Assembly: GCA_963682055.1 (NCBI GenBank)
Contig: OY821747.1
Location: 32,362,126 to 32,426,125 of the forward strand
Reading direction: 5' to 3'
Length of the DNA stretch: 64,000 bases
Origin: Primula veris
Lineage: Eukaryota; Streptophyta; Magnoliopsida; Ericales; Primulaceae
How positions within the stretch are numbered: the stretch's first letter is position 1; each line of letters begins with the position of its first letter. This document shows, one piece after another, positions 33,426-45,861 of this stretch. A program made the position numbers and the translations under genes. A model generated the notes under the pieces. The model saw nothing but the letters and a program-made list of their open reading frames with translations, searched no databases and was not told where the DNA came from.

Positions 33426-36400
33426 ATGTTTGATAATCCACAAAGCAACTACGACAGTGACGCGGAATCCTCCACATCCAGGCCTATCGGTCCGGTCAGT
33501 GCAGTGGACAGTGCCAGAACTGACATACCTGATATAGGGCTTCATTTGGGAGCCTCACGCAGAACCATGCCTGTCCTAGGGCTAAATTTTGGAGCCTCGA
33601 GTAGTAGAGCAGGCCCTTCTGGTGTGAGACCGCCTGTACAACGGCCTAACGAAATACATATCTGGCCACACCTAGAAGAAAGGGTGCAGATGCGGCCCCG
33701 AGCCCCTTCGCCTCCTCGGCATCCATTTCTAGCGGAGATGATGGAGAAGAAAAAATGGCAATGTGCTGTTTGTGGGGATCGTTTCTATATCGTTTCGGCC
33801 TTGAGTGGACACATGAGGGTCCATAAGAACCGAGGGTGCAAAGGGATAACTCCCCCTCCGGAGTTCCGCCGCCCTCTGCCTGGACTACGCATTGGTGGAA
33901 ATTATCCCCCTTCGGTATTAACTTCATTTTTTCTATTCTTTTTTTCCCTCTATCTGTTGGTCTTTGGTACTATTTCGAATACAATAATGAAAGGACAATA
34001 AATAAAAGAGACAGGAACGCAAAGGAAATAAACAATTTTATTTCTCACAATTGGAATATGAATTACAATTCCTGACTCAACAAATAAATAAAACTGCTGG
34101 ACTGAAATAAAGAAACTGCCGGACTGTTTTAAAGAAACTGCCGGACTGGTTTTACAGAAACTGCCGGACTGGTTTTACAGAAACTGCCGGACTGGTTTTA
34201 ACAAACTGCCGGACTGGTTTTAAACAAAACTGCCGGACTGGTTTTAAACAAAACTGCCGGACTGGTTTTAACAAACTGCCGGACTGGTTTTAAACAAACT
34301 GCCGGACTGGTTTTGAACAAAACAAACTGGACTGGTTTTAAAGCATAAAAAACTGCCGGACTGGTTTTTTAACAAATAAAAAAACTGCCGGACTGTTTTT
34401 TGTAAATACTGGAAATTACAGAACTGAAAAGTAAATAACAGAATCGAAAGACTGAAAGTAAACAGTACTGAAATGTAAATACAGAAAAGAAACAGTACAG
34501 GAAAGTAAATTACAGAAATGAAACGGTACTGAAATGAAATGGACAGAAAGTAAAAGACTGAAAAATAAATAACATAAAGTAAAAGAAGAGGCAACTGCTG
34601 AGCAGTTTCCCTTAAACAATATTTCCCGAACCACCTTTAAAGGTTTCTGGTTTCGGGACTTTGTTCCCAAGGTACAACTTCTATCTCAGAGTGGCTCGTA
34701 TGGAAACCGGCACCGAACCACAGGTCGAGCTGTTGGTGGTGCGGTTCTCTCTCACTAAGTGTATGCTTATGCTGTGAGTTGTGTGTATGATGGTGTACTG
34801 AAATGAGAGGGGGATGGCTGCCTTTTATAGGCTCTACTGAAACCGCAACCATAAATGTTGGTCTTTAATTCTGGGAGTTACACCCCCAGAATCCGCTCAA
34901 TCAATTCTGAAACCGCAGCATTTACTCTCATTCATTGCTGACGTTTCTCTTGCTGGAAACTCTAGGGACTCCTTTTGTATTTTATACAAAACTCCCTATT
35001 CGGGTTTGGACCCAAGACCCAAGACCCAAGACCCAAGACCCGAGACCCGAGACATTCCCCAAATCCCAAATCCCAAATCCCAAATCCCAAATCCCAAATC
35101 CCAAATCCCAAGCCCAAGCCCAAGCCCAAGCCCAAGCCCACGCCCACGCCCACGCCCACGCCCACGCCCGTGCCCGTGCCCGAGACCCGAGACCCGAGAC
35201 CCGAGACACGAGACACGAGCGAGCGCGCGTGTGTGGTACACACTAATACTCTTAGGTGTATGTGGACATGTTAGTTTAATAACTACATGGGTTGGTATGG
35301 TATATATATTGTAAGATTAACTCTTAATCTTCCAATATGGGATTATACTAAATGGTTTTTCTCATTAACCATTTCGTTTTTCCAGATTTGAGCTTCCGAG
35401 GTACCAACTTTGAAGCCACTTTGTATTCACACCCATTCTCCGAATAGGTCATGTGATATACCGTTACGAAGCTCGTCACACGGGCTACTCAACCACGTTG
35501 ATTACGGTATAAACAACTCAGCGCTGTTACACGAAATAATGACTCGAAGTTGGTCCAGTGACCATTCGGAAACACCCATGTTTTCACATGTTTTTCCAAC
35601 AATCCCCCACATGAATGCAATTGGCTGAAAATAAAATGCTCCTAAATGCATACGAGAGAAAACCGCAAGAGTTCACTGCATAAGGACAGGTAGCGCGCGC
35701 CTTGAACCTGCCGTAGTGACGTAAAATCTTATATGCTACTATTGGGTAGCCTTTAAGCCTTGAACCCTTTAGCGTTTGTGCATACCAGGGTAATGCGCAC
35801 ACAGTGTCCCCTCTACACCACTTACTAAGCCCTTTGGTTGTTGTCCATATTTGGCCGTGGACTGCCTTGGCAAAGTTCAACCGAGTGCTCTAGTGATTTA
35901 GCCCATGGCTCATCACATAGTATCGGCCATACACACTCGTCATAGGTGATTTCAAGTCAAGGGTGTCCTGACTCACCCCTCTCGATCTTCGAGATACTTG
36001 TTTTCATTAAGAGCCTCATGCTCACCCTTAAGATGGTCTAGGTCTATCACTCTTTCATCCTAGAAATGGGCTGGGAACTTAAGTTCCCGAGTGCTTTGTT
36101 CGGTCACCCCCACAGTTCGGTTTTCCCGTTGAACCCGACGCTGGAGAATCCAGTTCGGGTTGGGTTGCCTCTGAGGAGGTTTCCAGTTTAATGGGCTTCA
36201 ACCCCATTCCCCTCGATGAAACTTCAACTCCTACCTGAGTCAAGCCTTTTGTAAATGGATCCGCTATATTGTCTTTAGATCTCACAAAATCTAAGGACAC
36301 CACACCGTTAGCTAACAATTCTCTTACGGATTTATGTCTCCGACGAATATGTCGGGACTTTCCATTATACATATGATCCTGCGCCCGTCCAATAGCCGAC

Positions 36401-39400
36401 TGACTATCGCAGTGCATGCTTATTGCTGGGACAGGTTTCGGCCACATTGGAATTCCTTCCAGAAAGCTTCTCAGCCAATCAGCCTCTTCTGTTGATAGAT
36501 CCAACGCTATGAACTCAGATTCCATAGTTGATCTAGCTATGCACGTCTGCTTGGATGATCTCCATGAGACAGCTGCTCCTCCCATCACGAACACATATCC
36601 GCTAGTGGATCGTGTACTGTTGGAATCCGAGATCCAGTTTGCATCAGAATACCCTTCCAGTACAGCTGGATATCTGGTATAATGCAACCCTCGGTCTGCT
36701 GTGTATCTCATGTATCTGAGAAGTCTCATGATGGCCTTCCAGTGTTCCTCATTGGGATTACTGGTGTACCTACTCAGTCTACTCACTGAGTTGGCTATGT
36801 CTGGTCTAGTACAGTTCATGACGTACATCAGACTGCCTATTATTCGAGAATATTCCAATTGTCTCACACTCTCCCCAAAGTTCTTTTTCAGGGTGGTTGA
36901 GATCTCTATCGGAGTTCTGGATGTAGCTCTACTATCTTTATCAAATTTGTCAAGCATCTGTCTGACATAGTGAGTTTGAGATAGCGCATATCCGTCTGAT
37001 GTCTTGGTAATTTTCATACCAAGTATAACATCAGCGACACCCAAGTCTTTCATCTCGAATTTTTGTGACAACATTTTCTTAGTGGAGTTGATGTTATCAA
37101 TACTCCCTATTATAATCATGTCATCTACGTAGAGGCAGACTACCACGTAGTCCTTTTCATTTCCTTTTACGTAGACGCATTTGTCACATTCGTTTATCCG
37201 AAAACCGTTTGATAGCATCACTCTATCAAATTTTTCGTGCCATTGTTTAGGTGCTTGTTTAAGTCCATACAAGGACTTCACAAGTTTACACACCTTGTGA
37301 GCTTTACCTGGAACCACAAACCCTTCCGGTTGTTCCATGTAAATTTCCTCTTCCAACTCACCATTCAAGAACGCCGTTTTAACATCCATTTGATGTATTT
37401 CCAGATCGAACAGTGCTGCGAGAGCAATGACTATCCGGATTGACGTCTTCCTGGAGACAGGAGCATAGGTGTCGAAATAGTCGACACCTTCGGTTTGTCT
37501 AAAACCTTTCACTACAAGCCTAGCCTTGTATTTCTCGATTGTTCCATCGAGCTTTCTCTTCCTCTTGAAGATCCACTTGTGTCCTAGTGGCTTACACCCG
37601 GGTGGTAGATCCACTAGTTCCCAAGTGTGATTTTGTAATATCGATTCAACCTCATTGTTGATCGCTTCCTCCCAATATTGGGCTTCCGGGGATGACATTG
37701 CTTGTTTGAATGTCGCCGGTTCGCCTTCTATCATGAAGGTTACAAAATCTGGACCGAAAGTCGTTTCCTTTCTAGCCCTTTTACTACGTCGAGGCTCTTC
37801 TTCTTCTTCCTCCAACGGTTCACTTGCCCCCACATTTTCCTCACTGTTTGACTCCTCAGTCTCTACAGTTACGGAAGACTTGCGGGGAAAGATCTCCTCG
37901 AAGAAAGAAGCTTCTCGAGCTTCGATGATAGTATCTGCATGCACATCGGGATTATCCGACTTGTGCACGAGAAAACGATAAGCACTACTGTTTTGTGCAT
38001 ATCCTATGAACACACAGTCTACCGTCTTTGGCCCTATTCTCGTTCTTTTAGGAAGCGAGACAAGGACCTTCGCGAGACAACCCCAAACCCTTAAGAATTT
38101 ATAGCTCGGCCTATGGCCTTTCCATAGTTCATAAGGTGGTTTATCACGTTTCTTATGTGGTAGCTTGTTCAATACATAGTTGGCGGAAAGCAGCGCTTCC
38201 CCCCACATGTTCTGGGGTAACCCAGAACTTATTAACATAGCATTCATCATTTCCTTGAGCGTCCTATTCTTACGCTCGGCAACCCCATTCTGCTCCGGAG
38301 AGTATGGGGCTGTCGTTTGATGTATAATGCCATTTTCTGCGCATATCTGCGCAAACGGTGCTTCGTATTCACCGCCTCTATCACTCCTCAATATTTTAAT
38401 CTTTTTATTGAGTTGATTCTCTACTTCGGTCTTATAAAGAGCGAATTTCTCTACCGCTTCGTCTTTACTTCTCATTAAGTAGACATAGCAGTATCTAGTA
38501 CAATCATCTATAAACGTGATGAAATACTTTTTCCCTCCTCGCGTTTGTATAAACTTTAAGTCGCATACATCCGTGTGTATTAGACCGAGAGGTTCAGTAC
38601 TTCGTTCAATATGTTGATACGAAGACTTGGTTAATTTTGCTTCAACACAAACCTCACATTTATGTTGTTTATCAAATACAAAATTAGGTAGTAGATTCAG
38701 TGATATTAATTTCTTCATAGAATTAGCATTCACATGACCTAATCTACCATGCCATAAATTAAATGAATCGCAAGAATAAGCAAACGAAGTTTTATTGGCC
38801 ACTTGGGCAACATTCACGATTACATTATTCTTGGTACTGGCCTCAGCCTTAGTACCCTCAATAGCTAACTCGGCTTTAGGAGCCGGAGTACCAACATTTA
38901 ATTTAAACATGCCGTTGGTCATATAGCCACGGCCTACATACATTCCGTTTAAAGTGATTACAATTTTTGCAGATTCAAATACAAGTTTAAATCCTTTGTT
39001 CACCATCACGGACCCGGAAACCAGATTCTTGCGAATTTCTGGCACATGGAGCACGCCATTCAGTGTGAGCTCCTTTCCCGATGTCATCTTTAGCAGCACG
39101 GTTCCTTTTCCTTCCACCCTGGAAGTAGCCGAGTTCCCCATGAAGCAGCTCTCATTGTCCACGGCCGTATAGGTCTTGAACATCCATTTGCTGGCACAGA
39201 TGTGACTAGTGGCGCCTGTGTCCAGCCACCATTCCTTTGGGTTGCTCCCCACCAGGTTCACTTCCGAGACCACAGCACTCAGGTGCATATAGTCCTGTCC
39301 AGCATCATCTCCTCCCTCAGCCACATTAGCTTGAGCAGGTGCCCTCTTCCTCCCTTTCCCTTGGAACTTCCTCTTTGGGGGGGGTTTGGGCTTGTCGGTG

Positions 39401-42400
39401 CGCATCTTACAATCCGCGGCACGATGGCCCGGTTTGTTGCACACAAAGCAGTCTCCCATGAATTTCTTCTTGAGAGAGGCACCGACTCCGCTGTCAAAGC
39501 GTTTCCGCTTAGACACAGCGTCCTCAACCACATGGGCCTTGGCAACCGCGTTGCCTGCTCCGCCACCGCCTTTCCTTCCGGATCGGCGGTTGCTTTGCTC
39601 AACATTGAGCCTCTCAATGAGTCCCTCCAAGGTCATAGCCTTTCGCTTGTGTTTCAGGTAGTTTTGAAACTCTTTCCAAGAAGGTGGCAGTTTCTCAATC
39701 ATTAATGCCACTTGGAAAGGTTCGTTGATAACTAGCCCTTCAACCTCAAGCCTATGGTATATGAGTTGGAGTTCCTCAACCTGCTCGATAACACTCTTCC
39801 CATCAGTCATCATGTACTCGTGAAAGTCCGTGACGACAAATTTCTTTGCGCCAGCGTTATTCACTTTGTACTTTCGTTCGAGAGACTCCCAAAGCTCCTT
39901 TGCAGAAGCCTTGGGCTCGAATACACTGAAGAGAGTGTCATCCAGAGCACACAGGATGTAGTTCCGGCATAGGTAGTCGCCGTGTTTCCACGCTTCCACC
40001 GCCGAAACCGTCTGCACGTCCTCATCGTCCTCGCTTAGGACGGGTGCAGACTCCTTAAGAAACCGGGTCAGATTAAGGGCAGTTAAATAAAACAGCATCT
40101 TTTGCTGCCAACGTTTGAAGTTGCTGCCCCTAAACTTTTCCGGTCTCTCCAGTTGAGAGGTTGGCAACATTGGCATCGCCGGTGTTGCCGGAGCCTTGCC
40201 CTTTGCCCTGGCTGCAGCCACAAGCGCTGCCTTGGCCGCAGCCTTAGCAGCAGCCTGTGCTGCGGCCGCAGCCGCAGCCATAGCATCAGCTTCTGCCGCA
40301 GCAGCGTCGGCCGCAGCCTTTGCCGCAGCAGCTTCGGCCTCAGCCTGAGCCTGAGCCCCCCCACTCGCAGCGCTCGCATTGTTATGGCTACTGCCAATTA
40401 CAAGTGCGCCCTGCACGTTTTCCGAAGAAACGGTGGGTATTTGATCCTCATTAGTCATCTGAAATGACAAATTGAAACCGTTTAGTTTCTCGCAAGAAAA
40501 CTAAAATTCTTAATCGCAAATACTAATTATAACTTAATTAGATTGCTTCAAAAGAATAAAAAAAAACCAATGAAAGAGATTCTAGCGTGAAAATCAAATT
40601 ACTTTTGATTTCACTAAGAATTCTTTATAGTATTCTAGAATAAAAAGATTAAAACCCAATTCGGATTTATTCTATGTGCAAATTTCAATTTCTAGAAAAC
40701 TAGCAATGATTTTGCGAGAATAAAACCCGAGACGTCAACAACAATAAAATAAAAAAGAAAAGTCCTTTCTTATTTCGAAAATAGAAAAACCAAAAAATAT
40801 TATTGTTTAAGATTGTTGGTATTTGGTACTATTTCGAATACAATAATGAAAGGACAATAAATAAAAGAGACAGGAACGCAAAGGAAATAAACAATTTTAT
40901 TTCTCACAATTGGAATATGAATTACAATTCCTGACTCAACAAATAAATAAAACTGCTGGACTGAAATAAAGAAACTGCCGGACTGTTTTAAAGAAACTGC
41001 CGGACTGGTTTTACAGAAACTGCCGGACTGGTTTTACAGAAACTGCCGGACTGGTTTTAACAAACTGCCGGACTGGTTTTAAACAAAACTGCCGGACTGG
41101 TTTTAAACAAAACTGCCGGACTGGTTTTAACAAACTGCCGGACTGGTTTTAAACAAACTGCCGGACTGGTTTTGAACAAAACAAACTGGACTGGTTTTAA
41201 AGCATAAAAAACTGCCGGACTGGTTTTTTAACAAATAAAAAAACTGCCGGACTGTTTTTTGTAAATACTGGAAATTACAGAACTGAAAAGTAAATAACAG
41301 AATCGAAAGACTGAAAGTAAACAGTACTGAAATGTAAATACAGAAAAGAAACAGTACAGGAAAGTAAATTACAGAAATGAAACGGTACTGAAATGAAATG
41401 GACAGAAAGTAAAAGACTGAAAAATAAATAACATAAAGTAAAAGAAGAGGCAACTGCTGAGCAGTTTCCCTTAAACAATATTTCCCGAACCACCTTTAAA
41501 GGTTTCTGGTTTCGGGACTTTGTTCCCAAGGTACAACTTCTATCTCAGAGTGGCTCGTATGGAAACCGGCACCGAACCACAGGTCGAGCTGTTGGTGGTG
41601 CGGTTCTCTCTCACTAAGTGTATGCTTATGCTGTGAGTTGTGTGTATGATGGTGTACTGAAATGAGAGGGGGATGGCTGCCTTTTATAGGCTCTACTGAA
41701 ACCGCAACCATAAATGTTGGTCTTTAATTCTGGGAGTTACACCCCCAGAATCCGCTCAATCAATTCTGAAACCGCAGCATTTACTCTCATTCATTGCTGA
41801 CGTTTCTCTTGCTGGAAACTCTAGGGACTCCTTTTGTATTTTATACAAAACTCCCTATTCGGGTTTGGACCCAAGACCCAAGACCCAAGACATTCCCCAA
41901 ATCCCAAATCCCAAATCCCAAGCCCAAGCCCAAGCCCAAGCCCAAGCCCAAGCCCAAGCCCAAGCCCAAGCCCAAGCCCACGCCCGAGACCCGAGGCCCG
42001 AGGCCCGAGGCCCGAGGCCCGAGGCCCGAGGCCCGAGACACGAGACACGAGCGAGCGCGCGTGTGTGGTACACACTAATACTCTTAGGTGTATGTGGACA
42101 TGTTAGTTTAATAACTACATGGGTTGGTATGGTATATATATTGTAAGATTAACTCTTAATCTTCCAATATGGGATTATACTAAATGGTTTTTCTCATTAA
42201 CCATTTCGTTTTTCCAGATTTGAGCTTCCGAGGTACCAACTTTGAAGCCACTTTGTATTCACACCCATTCTCCGAATAGGTCATGTGATATACCGTTACG
42301 AAGCTCGTCACACGGGCTACTCAACCACGTTGATTACGGTATAAACAACTCAGCGCTGTTACACGAAATAATGACTCGAAGTTGGTCCAGTGACCATTCG

Positions 42401-45400
42401 GAAACACCCATGTTTTCACATGTTTTTCCAACACTATCTGCATAGGTTTGCATACTTGTATATTTGTGATTTAGGTTTGTGTTCTTATTTATAGTTTTTC
42501 GTTTTGATGTTTCAAAACACGAAGTTACAATTATGGAAAGTACTATTATTTCAGACCTAGTTGATGCGAAAATGTTTACAGAAGATGTTGGAAATTTATT
42601 TAATTAACATTGCAGCCTGATTCATCAGGGTATAATTAGAGTTTTATTCTTCTATAGTTTTGCCCAAATTTAGTTTTTTCTTCTTCTAATTCATATCGTC
42701 CTAATTTTTTGTTTCATAACTCAAGCATAAAACTATGCAAACTACCTACTATTATTCAAGATCTGATGCAAAAAATGTTCAGAGTAGATGTTGAAATATA
42801 TTTAACGTTGCAACCTGAATTGTTAGGGTAATATATTTTACTTTATTTGATGACCATTTCTGTTTCCTTTTTTGAAGATTTACTTATCTTTTTAATTAAA
42901 GGTGTTAAACTAACACAAAAAAACTTCGAATTATTTGCGTGGTTGTAATATTTTGTTTCACAACACGAAGTTAAAATTGTCAAAACTACCAGTATTTCAT
43001 ATTAATTTGATGCAAAAATGATCAGAAAGATGTTGGAAATTTATCTAAACGTTGCAACCTGATTGATTAGGGTGATAGAGTTTTATTGTATATTATTTTT
43101 TCCCTAACTTAGTTTTTCTTAATTCTAATTCATATGGTCGTAATTTTTTGTTTCAAACTACTATTATTTAAGATCTAATCCGAAAATATTCACAGGAGAT
43201 TCTGGAAATTTATTTAAATGTTGCAGCCTGATTCATTAGGGTAATAGAGTTTTTTTTTTTTTTTTTTTTTTTGTAATTAGGGTAATAGAGTTTTATTGTG
43301 TTTTGGGTTTTTCCGTGATTTAGTTTTTCTTTTTTCTAATTCATATGGTCGTAACTTTTTGTTTCATAACACAAGTTGATTTAGTTTTGTGTTCTTATTT
43401 ATAATTTTTTGTTTCACAACACAAAGTTACAATTATGGAAACTACCATTTTTCGGATCTGATGCGAAAATGTTCACAGAAGATGTTAGAAATTTATTTAA
43501 ACGATGTAACCTGATTCACCTGCAGGGTATTGAGAGTTTATTTTACTTTGGTTTTGCCCTGATTTAGTTGTTTTTACTAATTCATATCGTTCTTTTTTGT
43601 TTCATAACACAACCATAAAATTTTGCAAACTACCTAGTATTATTTAAGATCTGATGCGAAAAATGTTCAGCGAAGATTGTTGAAATATATTTAATGTTGC
43701 AACCTGATTAATTTGTTAGGGTAATGGACTTTAATATATTTGATGACCATTTCTGTTTTCTGTTCGAGATTTGCTTATCTTTTCAATCAAAGGTGTATTT
43801 GATCCGAAAATGTTCACAGAAGATGTTGGAAATTTATTTAAACGTTGCAATCTGATTCATTAGGGTAAATAGGGTTTTATTGTATTTTGGCTTTTCCTTG
43901 ATTTGGTTTTTTTTTCTAATTTATATGGTCGTACGTAATTTTTTGTTTCATAACACAAGTTAATTTAGTTTTGTGTTATTCTTATTTATAATTTTTCTTT
44001 TCACAATACGAAGTTACAATTATTGAAACTACTATTATTTCAGATCTGATGCGAAAATGTTTCACGGAGCATGTTGGAAATTTATTTAAGCGTTGCAACC
44101 CGATTCATCAGGGTATTAGAGTTTTATTGTCTTTTAGTTTTACCTTGATTTAGTTTTTTTTCCTTCCAAATATTCATATTGTCCAAATTTTTTGTTTCAT
44201 AACACAAGCATAAAATTATGCAAACTACGTAGTTTTATTTAAGATCTGGTGCAAATTTTTTTAGAGAATATGTTGAAATATATTATTTTATGTTGCAACC
44301 TGATTTGTTAGGGCAATAGACTTTAATGTATTTGATGTCCATTTCTGTTTTCTTTTCAAGTTTTTTTTTAATTAAAAGTGTAAAACTAACATAGCAAACT
44401 TCAAATTATATATATGCAAATCGCTAGTTATAATTTTAAATATAAAAGAACAAATCAATATATATATATATATTCGCTTCCTTCTTATATGGTTGTGGTT
44501 TTTGGTTTCATTTGCAAATTTCATATCTGAAGTACTCATCTTTCTATTTTAATTAGAGTAAAATACCCTGTAGTGTATATTTTCAAAATTAATTTCCAAA
44601 AAGTCATAATATCAAAAAGTAATTCGTGTTTAGTGCATCTTCTCCCATTCACTTGAAAATTTTGAAGTGAATATGTTTTTATTTGGTATATTTATTTGAA
44701 AAAAGTGAAGTGAATGAAGTTTTGTTTGTTATTTTAAAATAAATAAACTTTTGTTTTCTCCAAAATATTAAAGTGAATGATATTTTGAAATGAATGAGAT
44801 TTTGTTTGGTCAATTCATTTCAAAATATCGAAGTGGATGAGTTTTTTTGTCCATTCATGTTAAAAACTTGAAATGAATGAGCTTTTGTTTGGTTCATTCA
44901 CTTTAAAATATTAAAGTAAATGCGATTTTTGTTTAGTATTTTGAAGTGAATGATCTTTTATTTTGTGCATTCCATTCAAATTTTTGAAGTGATTAGTTTT
45001 TTTTAATATTTTTTTTTGAAATGAGTGAGATTTGTTTGCTCTATTCACTTTAAAATCTTGAAGTAAATGAATATATTTTTTTTAACATTTTATATATTTT
45101 TTAATTTATATATATATATATATGCATATATATTATTTGGTTTTCTTATATTTTTTTTTTATATTCTCCAATTGAATGAGATACCATCGAATTGAATTAG
45201 ATAAAAGCTACACCGGAATTATTTTTTTGGACTATTACTAAGAGGGAGTTAAGTTTTTTTTTTGTACTAAAATAGAATTGACCCTTTTAATAATATTATT
45301 TTATTGTAATTAGTTTTTCCCTGTATTAGTTGATCATTTCTATTTTCTTCTTGAGATTTGCTTTTCTTTTTAATTAAAGGTGTAAACTTCGAATTATATA

Positions 45401-45861
45401 TATCAAATCACTAGTCTTGATTTTTAAGTATAAAATTAGAACAAACCAATTTATATATACTTGCTTCCTTCTTATGCATGGTTGTGGTGTTTTTGGTTTC
45501 ATTTGCAAATTTCATATCTTTATTTTCTGATTTCTTTACGGGCGAAACTGTCCATTTCCAGGTGTCATCTAACCTGAACCTCGAACTCACCTTGGGGCCG
45601 CCAAGACCCCTAATTCCAAAACATCCAGCGTTGCACTTCGATTATGATGCAATTGCTGCGAGGATGGACAGAAGAGATAGAGAGCGCGTGCTAAGGAAAA
45701 GGCTTGCCCCCCCTGCACTAGGGGAGAGTTCCAATCCCGAAATTAAATCGAAAAGACCAATAGAGAGGGGTGTTAACGACCTTAACGACTCGCTCCCTTC
45801 AGATAAATCTGACGAGGGTCCTTTGCACAAACCCGATGAAGGGGCCGGGGACCGCAGGTAA
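33426..45861 (+). CDS. C2H2-2: single-finger C2H2/EAR protein, intron invaded by copia
   Basis: Exon 1 (33426-33914) and exon 2 (45562-45861) join in phase 0 to give about 262 aa. The splice sites (TTCG-gtatta and TTCCAG) are the same as in C2H2-1. The finger (about residues 113-133, [21 protein letters not shown]) is followed by [13 protein letters not shown]. Exon 1 holds two related hydrophobic motifs, [10 protein letters not shown] and [10 protein letters not shown]. Exon 2 starts [12 protein letters not shown], a strong LxLxL EAR motif, while the later DLNDSLP has lost exact DLNxxP spacing. No stop or frameshift is seen, so it could still be made if the 11.6-kb intron is spliced. The intron contains the copia element on the opposite strand and expanded tandem repeats. 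Co-repressor binding and nuclear location are inferred. Premature polyadenylation or silencing by the insert is possible. Confidence 0.8.
33955..35601 (-). repeat. Copia 3' LTR (left on the + strand)
   Basis: 1647 bp. It holds about 13 copies of a CTGCCGGACTGGTTTT unit (about 34090-34400), a reverse-strand TATA box (CTATAAAAGG, about 34821-34831), and a hexa/heptamer minisatellite (35010-35218) of CCCAAG, CCCAAAT, CCCACG and CCCGAGA units. Confidence 0.95.
35602..35610 (-). other. Copia polypurine tract
   Basis: On the element strand the bases GTGGGGGAT directly precede the TGTTGG start of the 3' LTR. This is the standard site for plus-strand DNA priming in LTR retrotransposons. Confidence 0.8.
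36079..40470 (-). CDS. Copia gag-pol polyprotein, 1463 aa, intact
   Basis: Domains in order: an Ala/Glu-rich N-terminal stretch (about residues 30-95) ahead of gag; a gag domain of the copia type (about 105-300); one CCHC knuckle [14 protein letters not shown] (341-354); an aspartic protease with [10 protein letters not shown] (about 414-423); integrase with an HHCC zinc site (about 574-608) and DDE residues near 634, 697 and 733; reverse transcriptase with CLYVDDM (about 1112-1118); and RNase H with the [10 protein letters not shown] and ADPFTKG motifs toward the C-terminus. The order protease-integrase-RT-RNase H defines Ty1/copia. It reverse-transcribes and inserts the element's own RNA. 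All catalytic motifs look intact. The poly-Ala extension is unusual for the family and may be a lineage feature. Confidence 0.95.
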   Translation of the reverse strand: MSFQMTNEDQIPTVSSENVQGALVIGSSHNNASAASGGAQAQAEAEAAAAKAAADAAAAEADAMAAAAAAAQAAAKAAAKAALVAAARAKGKAPATPAMPMLPTSQLERPEKFRGSNFKRWQQKMLFYLTALNLTRFLKESAPVLSEDDEDVQTVSAVEAWKHGDYLCRNYILCALDDTLFSVFEPKASAKELWESLERKYKVNNAGAKKFVVTDFHEYMMTDGKSVIEQVEELQLIYHRLEVEGLVINEPFQVALMIEKLPPSWKEFQNYLKHKRKAMTLEGLIERLNVEQSNRRSGRKGGGGAGNAVAKAHVVEDAVSKRKRFDSGVGASLKKKFMGDCFVCNKPGHRAADCKMRTDKPKPPPKRKFQGKGRKRAPAQANVAEGGDDAGQDYMHLSAVVSEVNLVGSNPKEWWLDTGATSHICASKWMFKTYTAVDNESCFMGNSATSRVEGKGTVLLKMTSGKELTLNGVLHVPEIRKNLVSGSVMVNKGFKLVFESAKIVITLNGMYVGRGYMTNGMFKLNVGTPAPKAELAIEGTKAEASTKNNVIVNVAQVANKTSFAYSCDSFNLWHGRLGHVNANSMKKLISLNLLPNFVFDKQHKCEVCVEAKLTKSSYQHIERSTEPLGLIHTDVCDLKFIQTRGGKKYFITFIDDCTRYCYVYLMRSKDEAVEKFALYKTEVENQLNKKIKILRSDRGGEYEAPFAQICAENGIIHQTTAPYSPEQNGVAERKNRTLKEMMNAMLISSGLPQNMWGEALLSANYVLNKLPHKKRDKPPYELWKGHRPSYKFLRVWGCLAKVLVSLPKRTRIGPKTVDCVFIGYAQNSSAYRFLVHKSDNPDVHADTIIEAREASFFEEIFPRKSSVTVETEESNSEENVGASEPLEEEEEEPRRSKRARKETTFGPDFVTFMIEGEPATFKQAMSSPEAQYWEEAINNEVESILQNHTWELVDLPPGCKPLGHKWIFKRKRKLDGTIEKYKARLVVKGFRQTEGVDYFDTYAPVSRKTSIRIVIALAALFDLEIHQMDVKTAFLNGELEEEIYMEQPEGFVVPGKAHKVCKLVKSLYGLKQAPKQWHEKFDRVMLSNGFRINECDKCVYVKGNEKDYVVVCLYVDDMIIIGSIDNINSTKKMLSQKFEMKDLGVADVILGMKITKTSDGYALSQTHYVRQMLDKFDKDSRATSRTPIEISTTLKKNFGESVRQLEYSRIIGSLMYVMNCTRPDIANSVSRLSRYTSNPNEEHWKAIMRLLRYMRYTADRGLHYTRYPAVLEGYSDANWISDSNSTRSTSGYVFVMGGAAVSWRSSKQTCIARSTMESEFIALDLSTEEADWLRSFLEGIPMWPKPVPAISMHCDSQSAIGRAQDHMYNGKSRHIRRRHKSVRELLANGVVSLDFVRSKDNIADPFTKGLTQVGVEVSSRGMGLKPIKLETSSEATQPELDSPASGSTGKPNCGGDRTKHSGT
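40814..42433 (-). repeat. Copia 5' LTR (right on the + strand)
   Basis: 1620 bp. It is the same as the other LTR except for the first-bases substitution and the minisatellite at 41869-42050, which here has fewer CCCAAAT units, more CCCAAG units and a CCCGAGG array absent from the other copy. A reverse-strand TATA box (CTATAAAAGG) lies at about 41680-41690 and should drive the element's transcript toward lower coordinates. Confidence 0.95.
42540..44330 (+). repeat. Expanded degenerate tandem repeats in the C2H2-2 intron
   Basis: About nine copies of a core reading GATCTGATGCGAAAATGTTC, then AGAAGATGTTGGAAATTTAT, then GTTGCAACCTGATTCAT and TAGGGTAATAG begin near 42562, 42758, 43007, 43170, 43455, 43650, 43800, 44042 and 44245. 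Two subtypes are visible, one with GGAAATTTATTT and one with TGAAATATATTT followed by TTTGATGACCATTTCTG. The matching intron of C2H2-1 carries one remnant of the core (TTGCAACCTGATTAGCTAGGG near 25018). A T20 tract interrupts the array at 43252-43272. Confidence 0.85.
44331..45530 (+). repeat. Duplicated acceptor-proximal block flanking a satellite-like stretch
   Basis: 44331-44545 and about 45325-45530 are diverged copies: ATTTCTGTTTTCTTTTCAAG, AAAGTGTAAA, CAAATCACTAGT-like text and CGCTTCCTTCTTATATGGTT. The second copy leads into the real acceptor of C2H2-2. Between them (44640-45080) is a run of degenerate units around TTGAAGTGAATGAGTTTTG. No coding sequence is present. Confidence 0.75.

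Larger units (their letters stand above)
33955..42433 (-). mobile_element. Young full-length Ty1/copia retrotransposon, TSD CTATC
   Basis: It lies on the minus strand. Both LTRs start TGTTGG and end CCAACA. Target duplication CTATC is at 33950-33954 and 42434-42438. The LTRs (33955-35601 and 40814-42433) look identical except for one substitution near the outer end (TGTTGGTC versus TGTTGGTA) and copy-number changes in one minisatellite. The single long ORF is uninterrupted, and a polypurine tract abuts the 3' LTR. It was inserted in antisense in the intron of C2H2-2, so it postdates the C2H2 duplication. Confidence 0.95.

Noticed and set aside
34090..34400. CRISPR-like array of CTGCCGGACTG units
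   Set aside because: The units are about 23 bp with no unique spacers. The array lies within a copia LTR and is duplicated in the other LTR, so it is an LTR minisatellite.
34935..35314. Several overlapping ORFs in all frames with [14 protein letters not shown] and GLGLGLG repeats
   Set aside because: They are translations of the CCCAAG/CCCAAAT minisatellite in the copia LTR, open in several frames on both strands. The second LTR (41794-42146) gives the same artefacts.
39202..39705. 167-codon ORF on the + strand inside the copia element
   Set aside because: It is antisense to the intact gag region, with no recognisable domain.
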